DNA of 64,000 nt from Cellulomonas wangleii (GTDB lineage Bacteria > Actinomycetota > Actinomycetes > Actinomycetales > Cellulomonadaceae): assembly GCF_018388445.1 (NCBI RefSeq), contig NZ_CP074405.1, positions 868,001 through 932,000 on the forward strand. The letters are read 5' to 3'. The notes beneath the pieces are model-generated. The model was given only the letters and a program-made list of their open reading frames with translations. It was not told the origin of the DNA and searched no databases. The position numbers and the translations under genes were made by a program. Below, piece by piece: positions 57,868-64,000 of this stretch (position 1 is its first letter; each line of letters begins with the position of its first letter).

Positions 57868-59028
57868 GTGACGGCCGACCACGCGACGCGCATCGTCATG
57901 TCGCACCGCCTGCTGCGGCGCTACGTGCTGCCGGGGGAGCGGGTCGTGCTCGCGACGCGACGGCACTGGGCCAAGCTGCTCGAGCCGGCGGCGACGACGC
58001 TGGCGGTGTTCGCGGTGTGCGGCTGGCTGACCGCGGTGCTGCAGTCCTCGTTCGGTGACGGCGCCCTCGTGGTGTGGTGGCTGTGGCTGGCGGCCCTGGT
58101 GCGGTTCGGCTGGTACCTGCTGGTGTGGCGCGTGGAGTGGTTCGTCGCCACCGACAAGCGGATGCTGCTGCTGACCGGCCTGGTCACCCACCAGATCGGC
58201 ATGATGCCGTTGATGAAGGTCACGGACATGCGCTACTCGCGGTCCGTGCTGGGCCAGATGCTGGGGTACGGGCAGTTCCTGCTCGAGTCCGCGGGGCAGG
58301 ACCAGGCGCTGCGGCAGATCGGGTGGGTGGCGCGCCCGGACGCGACCTACCGCGACCTGTGCGCGCTGATCTTCACCCCCGTGACGGCGCCCGCGTCCGA
58401 CGGTGAGGACGACGGGGGACCGGTCCCGCCCGCCCGCCGGCGCCCCGTGGGCAGACCTCCCGCCGTGCCGCCGGCGCGCCGCGTGCCGGCTGCCGAGGGC
58501 GGGGTCGCCCTGGCGGACGCCTCCGCGGAGGCACGGTCGGGTCCCGGGCCGCGTCCCGGGGCGCGGCCCGCCGCACCGCACGTCCCGCCGGCGGGCGGCC
58601 GGGAGGCGGGAGCGCCGGAGCGCTGGGTCGAGCCGGTCGTCGTGTGGCCGTCGCGGGAGGCCCTGTTCGAGCCCGACGACACCCAGCCGCTGCGCCTGCG
58701 CACGCCCGACGAGACGGACGACCCGGACGTCACGTCGCCGGAGGACGCGGAGCCGGCCCGTCGCCTGCCGCCGACGCTCGCGGAGGCCGCCGCGGACGGC
58801 ACCTCGATCGAGGCCGAGGCGATCGCCGGCGAGGAGGCGCTGCGGCTGGACGAGGAGGAGGCCCAGCAGCGGGCCTGGGACGTGTCCGAGCCCACGGGGA
58901 CGTTCGTCGACCTCGGCCGGCGTGAGTGGTCCGACGACGCCGGCGCGCACCCCTCACCGACCCCGCAGCCGCCCGCGGCGGGACCCGCACCGGATATCGA
59001 GGGCAACCCCGAGGGCGGTCGCACCTAG
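57868..59028 (+). CDS. PH-like (bPH2/YdbS-type) domain membrane protein with long acidic tail
   Basis: A 386-residue protein. After [20 protein letters not shown] come two membrane helices (residues ~32-80), then the bacterial PH domain: [40 protein letters not shown], and [20 protein letters not shown] (residues ~85-170). The remaining 200 residues are Pro/Arg- then Glu-rich and predicted disordered. bPH2 domains sit at the cytoplasmic face of membranes; ligands are unknown. Start GTG 57868 follows a G-rich ribosome site, 19 bases after the small peptide gene. It ends 10 bases before metG. Confidence 0.82.
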   Translation: MTADHATRIVMSHRLLRRYVLPGERVVLATRRHWAKLLEPAATTLAVFAVCGWLTAVLQSSFGDGALVVWWLWLAALVRFGWYLLVWRVEWFVATDKRMLLLTGLVTHQIGMMPLMKVTDMRYSRSVLGQMLGYGQFLLESAGQDQALRQIGWVARPDATYRDLCALIFTPVTAPASDGEDDGGPVPPARRRPVGRPPAVPPARRVPAAEGGVALADASAEARSGPGPRPGARPAAPHVPPAGGREAGAPERWVEPVVVWPSREALFEPDDTQPLRLRTPDETDDPDVTSPEDAEPARRLPPTLAEAAADGTSIEAEAIAGEEALRLDEEEAQQRAWDVSEPTGTFVDLGRREWSDDAGAHPSPTPQPPAAGPAPDIEGNPEGGRT

Positions 59029-59038
59029 GATCGTGGCC

Positions 59039-60826
59039 ATGTCCCGCATCCTGTCGGCCGTCGCGTGGCCCTACGCGAACGGCCCCCGCCACATCGGTCA
59101 CGTCGCCGGCTTCGGCATCCCCTCGGACGTCTTCAGCCGGTACATGCGCATGGCGGGGCACGACGTGCTGATGGTCTCGGGCACCGACGAGCACGGCACG
59201 CCGATCCTCGTGCAGGCCGACAAGGAGGGCGTCAGCGCCCAGGAGCTCGCGGACCGCTACAACCGCGTCATCGTCGAGGACCTCACGCAGCTCGGTCTGT
59301 CGTACGACCTGTTCACGCGCACCACGACGCGCAACCACTACGCCGTGGTGCAGGAGATGTTCCGCACCGTCCACAAGAACGGCTACATGGTCGAGCGGAC
59401 CACGATGGGTGCGGTCAGCCCGTCGACGGGCCGCACGCTGCCCGACCGCTACATCGAGGGCACCTGCCCCATCTGCGGGTACGACGGCGCGCGCGGCGAC
59501 CAGTGCGACAACTGCGGCAACCAGCTCGACGCGATCGAGCTGATCAACCCGACGAGCAAGATCAACGGGGAGACGCCGAGGTTCGTCGAGTCGAACCACT
59601 TCTTCCTCGACCTGCCGGCGTTCGTCGACGCGCTGGGCGACTGGCTGCGCACGCGCACCGCGTGGCGTCCCAACGTCCTGAAGTTCTCGCTGAACCTGCT
59701 CGACGACGTGCGCCCGCGCGCCATGACGCGTGACATCGACTGGGGCATCCCCGTGCCGCTGGAGGGCTGGGAGGACAACCCGACCAAGCGCCTGTACGTG
59801 TGGTTCGACGCCGTCATCGGGTACCTGTCGGCGTCGATCGAGTGGGCGCGCCGCAGCGGCGACCCGGACGCGTGGCGGCAGTGGTGGAACGACCCCGAGG
59901 CCCTGTCGTACTACTTCATGGGCAAGGACAACATCACGTTCCACTCCCAGATCTGGCCGGCCGAGCTGCTGGGCTACGACGGCAAGGGCGCGCGCGGCGG
60001 TGCGCCCGGCGCCTACGGCTCGCTGAACCTCCCGACCGAGGTCGTGTCGAGCGAGTTCCTCAACGTCGAGGGCAAGCAGTTCTCGACGTCGCGCGGCCGC
60101 GTCATCCTGGTCCGCGACATGCTCGCGCGCTACCAGCCGGACGCGCTGCGCTACTACATCTCGGTCGCCGGGCCGGAGACGCAGGACGTCGACTTCACGT
60201 GGGCGGAGTTCAAGCGCCGCACCAACGACGAGCTCGTCGCGGGCTGGGGCAACCTGGTCAACCGCACCGCGAGCATGGTCCACAAGAACTTCGGCGAGAT
60301 CCCGACGCCCGGGCACCGGCAGCCGGTGGACGAGGCCCTCGTCGCCGAGGTCACCACCGCCTTCGGCCGCGTCGGCGAGCTCGTCGGCGCGCACCGCCAG
60401 CGGCAGGCGCTGCAGGAGGTCATGCGCGTGGTCGGCGAGGCCAACCGGTACGTCTCGGAGACTGAGCCGTGGAAGCTCAAGACGGACCCGGACCGCCTCG
60501 CCACGGTGCTGCACACCACGACCCAGGCGGTCAGCGACCTCAACACGCTGCTCGCACCCTTCCTGCCGCACAGCGCGCAGGCGGTGCACGAGGCGCTGGG
60601 CGGCACGGGCACGTTCTCGCCGCAGCCGCGCATCGAGGAGGTCACCGACCTCGACGACGACGCCCGGCACTACCCGGTCATCACGGGCGACTACACGGCG
60701 GTCCGCGGGACGTGGCAGCCGAAGGCGATCGTGCCCGGGACCAAGGTCGACAAGCCGACGCCGGTCTTCACCAAGCTCGACGACGCGATCGTCGAGGAGG
60801 AGCTCGAGCGCCTGCGGCAGGGCTGA
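59039..60826 (+). CDS. Methionyl-tRNA synthetase
   Basis: A 595-residue class I synthetase charging tRNA-Met. The HIGH motif is PRHIGH near residues 16-21, the zinc knuckle is [18 protein letters not shown], and the second catalytic motif is K346-QFSTSRG rather than KMSKS, a variant of one actinobacterial MetRS type. The anticodon-binding helical domain fills the C-terminal third, and no tRNA-binding appendix follows. ATG 59039 has TAGGAT seven bases upstream, close to the leaderless spacing used elsewhere. It is followed by tatD after 3 bases. Confidence 0.95.
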   Translation: MSRILSAVAWPYANGPRHIGHVAGFGIPSDVFSRYMRMAGHDVLMVSGTDEHGTPILVQADKEGVSAQELADRYNRVIVEDLTQLGLSYDLFTRTTTRNHYAVVQEMFRTVHKNGYMVERTTMGAVSPSTGRTLPDRYIEGTCPICGYDGARGDQCDNCGNQLDAIELINPTSKINGETPRFVESNHFFLDLPAFVDALGDWLRTRTAWRPNVLKFSLNLLDDVRPRAMTRDIDWGIPVPLEGWEDNPTKRLYVWFDAVIGYLSASIEWARRSGDPDAWRQWWNDPEALSYYFMGKDNITFHSQIWPAELLGYDGKGARGGAPGAYGSLNLPTEVVSSEFLNVEGKQFSTSRGRVILVRDMLARYQPDALRYYISVAGPETQDVDFTWAEFKRRTNDELVAGWGNLVNRTASMVHKNFGEIPTPGHRQPVDEALVAEVTTAFGRVGELVGAHRQRQALQEVMRVVGEANRYVSETEPWKLKTDPDRLATVLHTTTQAVSDLNTLLAPFLPHSAQAVHEALGGTGTFSPQPRIEEVTDLDDDARHYPVITGDYTAVRGTWQPKAIVPGTKVDKPTPVFTKLDDAIVEEELERLRQG

Positions 60827-60829
60827 GGC

Positions 60830-61780
60830 ATGGCACGCAGGAAGCGGGAGACGGGCTGGCCCCCGTCGCCGGAGCCGCTGCCGTCACCCGTCGTCGACGA
60901 CCACACGCACCTGGAGTCGGTCGTCGGGTGGCGGGCCGAGGGCTGGCACCCCGCGGACGCCGTCGCACGTCCCGGCGCCGCGGAGCACCCGGACCTCGCC
61001 GCGCACCTCGCGCGCGCGGCGGAGGTCGGGGTCACGCGCATGGTGCAGGTCGGGTGCGACCTGGAGGCCGTCGCCTGGACCGACGCGGTGGTGCGGGAGC
61101 ACCCGGCGCTGCTGGGCGCCGTCGCGATCCACCCCAACGAGGCGGTCCTGCACGCCGGGGTCCGCGAGGTCGCGCCGGACGGGCTGGACCCCGACCCGCA
61201 GCCCCGGCACGACGTGCCGCTGGACGACGCGCTCGCGGCGGTCGCCGCCGTGGCGCGGGACAACTCGCGTGTCCGCGCGATCGGCGAGACGGGCCTGGAC
61301 TTCTTCCGGGCCGGCGACCGCGGGCGGGCGGTGCAGCGCGACGCGTTCCGGGCGCACGTCGCGCTGGCCAAGGAGCTGGGGCTGGCGCTGCAGATCCACG
61401 ACCGGGACGCGCACGACGAGGTGGTCGACGTACTGCGCCGCGACGGCGCCCCGGAGCGCACGGTGTTCCACTGCTTCTCCGGCGGTCCCGACCTGGCGCG
61501 GGTGTGCGCGCAGGAGGGCTGGTTCTGCTCGTTCGCGGGTCCGGTGTCGTTCCCGGCGAACGAGGACCTGCGCGCGGCCCTGCGGGTGCTGCCCGCCTCC
61601 CTGGTGCTGGTCGAGACGGACGCGCCGTACCTCACCGTTCACCCCTACCGGGGGCGTCCCAACGCGCCGTACCTGCTGCCGGGCACTGTCCGGACGGTCG
61701 CGGAGGTGACCGGACGCCCCGTCACGGACGTGTGTGCGCAGGTCAGCGCGGTGGCGACGGCGGTCTACGGGGAGTGGTGA
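60830..61780 (+). CDS. TatD-family metal-dependent DNase
   Basis: A 316-residue amidohydrolase-fold nuclease. Metal ligands appear in order: DDHTHLE (N-terminal HxH), AIGETGLDFF (Glu), LQIHDRDAHDEV (His), FHCFSGG (His) and LVETDAPYL (Asp). TatD enzymes act as 3'-5' exonucleases in DNA repair or turnover. It is coupled to metG, as in many bacteria. There is an insertion of ~20 residues around 105-125 (REVAPDGLDPDPQPRHD) relative to short family members. Confidence 0.93.
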   Translation: MARRKRETGWPPSPEPLPSPVVDDHTHLESVVGWRAEGWHPADAVARPGAAEHPDLAAHLARAAEVGVTRMVQVGCDLEAVAWTDAVVREHPALLGAVAIHPNEAVLHAGVREVAPDGLDPDPQPRHDVPLDDALAAVAAVARDNSRVRAIGETGLDFFRAGDRGRAVQRDAFRAHVALAKELGLALQIHDRDAHDEVVDVLRRDGAPERTVFHCFSGGPDLARVCAQEGWFCSFAGPVSFPANEDLRAALRVLPASLVLVETDAPYLTVHPYRGRPNAPYLLPGTVRTVAEVTGRPVTDVCAQVSAVATAVYGEW

Positions 61781-61815
61781 CCCGCGCGGGCAGCGCGCCA
61801 CCGCTGGTCGCGGGG

Positions 61816-61831
61816 GTCACGGATCGGTTAC
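61816..61831 (+). promoter_or_regulatory. Probable MtrA box upstream of first G5 protein
   Basis: GTCAC-GGATCG-GTTAC is a direct repeat of GTnAC half-sites with a six-base spacer, as recognised by the response regulator MtrA. The same arrangement precedes the paralogue downstream, and MtrA controls rpfB-type wall genes in other actinobacteria. TACGGT inside it (61829-61834) could double as a -10. A hairpin (GTGCGACC/GGTCGCAC, 61851-61872) follows in the leader. Confidence 0.6.
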
Positions 61832-61928
61832 GGTCTGTGCGGCGCCCCGGGTGCGACCCGTCAAGGTCGCACGGCGAGGTGCCGAAGAACTTCAGGGCAG
61901 CGTCCCTCCCGCCGACCCGAAGGACACC

Positions 61929-63125
61929 GTGACCGGTCACCCGCAGGTGCCGGGCCGCCGCGCCGCCCGTGCGCGCGACCGGGCCGCACGCACCGCCGCG
62001 CAGGCCGTCGTGCTCGCGCTCGTCGCGGGCGGCACCAGCGCGTTCGCGGCGATGCACAAGGACGTCACGGTCGACGTGGACGGCACCGAGGTGAACGTGC
62101 GGACGTTCGGCCGGACGGTCGCCGACGTGCTGGCCGCGGGCGACATCGAGGTGGCCGACGGCGACCTCGTCGCCCCGGGCCTCGACCAGGCGGTCGGGCG
62201 CACCGGCCAGGTCGTGGTGCGGCACGGGCGCGAGATCGACGTCGAGGTCGACGGGCGTCCGCAGAGCGTGTGGACCACCGCCCTGACGGTCGGCGAGGCG
62301 GTCGAGGAGCTCGGGCTGCGCGAGGGCGTGCGGCTGTCGGCGTCCCGCTCCGCCACGGTCGGCCGGGACGTGCTGCGGGTCTCCACGCAGAAGACCGTGC
62401 ACCTGGTGGTCGACGGGCAGGTGATCGACGGGGTGACGAGCGGGTCCACGGTGCGCGACGCGCTCCGCGAGATCGGCCTCGTGCTCGAGGAGGCCGACCA
62501 GGTGTCGGTCCCGCTCGACGCGGCCGCCGTCGACGGGCTCGTCGTGCTGGTGACGCGTGCCGTCACCTCGGGGGAGACCGTGACCGAGGCGGTGCCGTTC
62601 GAGGTCCAGGAGATCGAGGACCCGACGCTCGTCAAGGGCAACAAGGTCGTCAAGAACGCCGGTCGGGCGGGGCAGCGCACGACGACGTACTCGCTCGACG
62701 TGGTCGGCGGCGTGGTCGTGGGGCGCTCCGTGCTCGCGTCGGTCGAGACGGTCGCGCCGGTGCACCAGGTGGTCCGGGTGGGTACCGCCGAGCTGCCCGA
62801 CCCCGCGACCGTGGCGGTCGAGCCGGGCACGGCCCAGGCGATGGGCAAGGAGATGGCCGCCGCGCGCGGCTGGGGCGACGACCAGTTCGCCTGCCTGCTG
62901 TCGCTGTGGAACAAGGAGAGCGGCTGGCGCTGGAACGCCGAGAACCGGTCGTCCGGGGCGTACGGCATCCCGCAGTCGCTGCCGGGGTCCAAGATGGCCT
63001 CCGCCGGCGCGGACTGGCGGACCAACCCGGCGACGCAGATCTCGTGGGGTCTGGGGTACATCGCCGGGCGGTACGGCAACCCCTGCGGCGCGTGGGCGCA
63101 CTCGCAGGCCAAGGGCTGGTACTGA
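61929..63125 (+). CDS. Secreted G5/DUF348 protein with lytic transglycosylase-like domain (RpfB-like architecture)
   Basis: A 398-residue wall-active protein. A basic N-terminus and helix (AAQAVVLALVAGGTSAFAA) export it. Three DUF348 ubiquitin-like repeats follow (KDVTVDVDGTEVNVRTFGRT; EIDVEVDGRPQSVWTTALT; KTVHLVVDGQVIDGVTSGST), then a G5 domain (~205-285). The C-terminal ~95 residues carry LLSLWNKESGWRWNAENRSS (catalytic Glu in NKESGW) and GAYGIPQSLPGSKMASAGAD: a transglycosylase-like domain rather than the classical Rpf domain. The role is probably peptidoglycan cleavage in growth or resuscitation. GTG 61929 follows GAAGGA. Confidence 0.88.
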   Translation: MTGHPQVPGRRAARARDRAARTAAQAVVLALVAGGTSAFAAMHKDVTVDVDGTEVNVRTFGRTVADVLAAGDIEVADGDLVAPGLDQAVGRTGQVVVRHGREIDVEVDGRPQSVWTTALTVGEAVEELGLREGVRLSASRSATVGRDVLRVSTQKTVHLVVDGQVIDGVTSGSTVRDALREIGLVLEEADQVSVPLDAAAVDGLVVLVTRAVTSGETVTEAVPFEVQEIEDPTLVKGNKVVKNAGRAGQRTTTYSLDVVGGVVVGRSVLASVETVAPVHQVVRVGTAELPDPATVAVEPGTAQAMGKEMAAARGWGDDQFACLLSLWNKESGWRWNAENRSSGAYGIPQSLPGSKMASAGADWRTNPATQISWGLGYIAGRYGNPCGAWAHSQAKGWY

Positions 63126-63213
63126 CCTTCTGCCGCACGCCGGGCACCCTTGCGCGCACCCCTGCGCGCGGGCGGTGTGACCCGCGTCACCGTCGCTGCG
63201 GGTTGGACCCGGG

Positions 63214-63229
63214 GTCACAATTCCGTTAC
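63214..63229 (+). promoter_or_regulatory. Probable MtrA box upstream of second G5 protein
   Basis: GTCAC-AATTCC-GTTAC, identical half-sites and spacing to the box at 61816-61831, with matching flanks (GGG before, GGTC after). It sits about 195 bases before the GTG of the next gene, leaving a long leader. Confidence 0.62.
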
Positions 63230-63249
63230 GGTCGCGTGTCGCTATTGCT

Positions 63250-63270
63250 CGGACGGGTGACCCCCGTCCG
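63250..63270 (+). other. Leader hairpin
   Basis: CGGACGGG-TGACC-CCCGTCCG, an 8-bp perfect stem early in the ~170-base leader of the second G5 gene. A c-di-AMP riboswitch would be a natural candidate for such a gene, but I could not match its conserved core, so I record only the hairpin. The rest of the leader shows no clear structure. Confidence 0.45.
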
Positions 63271-63408
63271 GACGTGACGACGGTGGCCCACCGAGGTCGC
63301 CGTGACCGCCGGATCGGGGACCCTCCGTCGTGCGGCCGCTCCCGACGCCCGCCGTCGCCGAGCGCTGCGCCTCTCCCCGTGCCCGGGATCGACGACGCCT
63401 GGAGCCTC

Positions 63409-64000
63409 GTGCAGTTCTTCGCCCGCCCCACCGGTAACACCCCGCCCGCGGCCCACGCCGCGACCCCCGACGCCCCGCAGGACGCCGCACCCGAGAACCA
63501 CCGCCGCCGCCGTCGCTGGCCCCTCGTGGCCGCCGGCACCGCCGCTCTCGTCGTCGCCGCAGGTGGCACCGCGTACGCGCAGGCGCACAAGACCGTCGCG
63601 CTCGACGTCGACGGCGAGGTCACCCGCGTCTCGACGTTCGCCGGCTCGGTGGAAGGGCTGCTCGAGGACCACGGCATCGAGCTCGGTCAGCGTGACACCG
63701 TCTCGCACAGCGGCGCCCTGACGGACGGCACGGAGATCGTCGTGCGGACGGCGTCCGCGATCCTCGTCGCCCTCAACGGCACGCCGGAGGTCGTCTGGAC
63801 CACCGCGCTCACCGCCGACGAGGCGCTCGACACGCTCGCGGCGCGGGCCGACTCGGTGGCGCTGCTCGCCTCCCGGTCCGCCCAGCGCACCGACCTGCCG
63901 ATGGAGCTGGCGCTCGGGGACGAGGCCGAGGTCCTGGTCGACGGGGCCGTGCACCCCGTGCCGGACGCGGACGCCACGGTCAACGATGCGCTGACGGACC
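63409..64000 (+). CDS. Second G5/DUF348-type secreted protein, partial (runs off the window)
   Basis: The frame stays open to the window end, so only the first 197 residues are visible. They show an Ala/Pro-rich cytosolic start, NHRRRRRWPLVAAGTAALVV as a basic export or membrane segment, then DUF348 units (KTVALDVDGEVTRVSTFAGS; AILVALNGTPEVVWTTALTA) and the start of a third (EAEVLVDGAVHPVPDADATV). It is a paralogue of the preceding gene and probably ends in a G5 plus a wall-hydrolase domain. GTG 63409 has GGAG four bases upstream; an in-frame GTG at 63379 is an alternative. Confidence 0.82.
   Translation, partial: MQFFARPTGNTPPAAHAATPDAPQDAAPENHRRRRRWPLVAAGTAALVVAAGGTAYAQAHKTVALDVDGEVTRVSTFAGSVEGLLEDHGIELGQRDTVSHSGALTDGTEIVVRTASAILVALNGTPEVVWTTALTADEALDTLAARADSVALLASRSAQRTDLPMELALGDEAEVLVDGAVHPVPDADATVNDALTD

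Noticed and set aside
63235..63408. Possible c-di-AMP (ydaO) riboswitch in the leader of the second G5 gene
   Set aside because: Such riboswitches do precede wall-hydrolase genes in actinobacteria, but I could not align the conserved core here; only a simple hairpin is supportable.

Overview
The window is chromosomal DNA of a very high-GC actinobacterium. The best guess is Cellulomonas or a close relative in the Cellulomonadaceae (Micrococcales). This rests on the extreme third-position GC, abundant GTG starts, plant-polymer hydrolases (GH6, GH39, two GH15, GH20), the Glp/RimJ/GlpR cluster, PMT beside RsmI, and the metG-tatD-G5/transglycosylase order. There is no rRNA, CRISPR, prophage or insertion sequence; one tRNA-Ala(CGC) is present. 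A recurring start signal, NANNNT followed by exactly six bases and then the start codon, points to widespread leaderless transcription and fixes many starts.

Layout. 0.3-5.8 kb: orphan SNF2-type helicase, MarR regulator with a GXWXG/DUF4334 partner, fatty-acid desaturase, and a broken vapBC locus whose antitoxin is reduced to a stub next to a Fic fragment. 5.9-12.9 kb: pyruvate-oxidase-like TPP enzyme, L,D-transpeptidase lipoprotein, DUF427, an ECF42-type sigma factor overlapping a YCII protein, and a rifamycin-monooxygenase-like flavoprotein preceded by a near-consensus rifamycin-associated element (RAE). 12.9-24.8 kb: NERD protein, CocE/NonD hydrolase, tandem GH15 enzymes, two small acidic proteins, a LigD-like phosphoesterase-polymerase without ligase, a YihY membrane protein, and a GH39 enzyme whose promoter is bracketed by two identical-type operators. 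24.9-31.8 kb: kinase-regulator-kinase two-component operon, then an intramembrane CPBP protease, an XRE/TPR regulator and a 40-residue secreted peptide that together resemble a peptide-signalling set.

31.9-47.5 kb: MFS transporter, a candidate small RNA, a 1483-residue helicase-like protein with degenerate ATPase motifs, MscL, a SAF-domain protein, an FmdB zinc ribbon behind a CIRCE element, a penicillin acylase-family enzyme, 5-formyl-THF cyclo-ligase, and the Glp-RimJ-GlpR genes. 47.4-64 kb: tRNA-Ala, GH6 cellulase, eukaryotic-type UDP-glucose pyrophosphorylase, GH20, protein O-mannosyltransferase divergent from rsmI, nicotinamidase, PQQ-type sugar dehydrogenase lipoprotein, a small membrane peptide plus PH-domain protein, metG, tatD, and two tandem G5/DUF348 cell-wall proteins (the second cut by the window edge), each behind a probable MtrA box.

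Main leads for a second look: the CPBP/XRE-TPR/peptide set, the RAE, the CIRCE site at an unexpected gene, the candidate small RNA, and a TGxxPVVR linear motif shared by the dead-helicase protein and GlpR.
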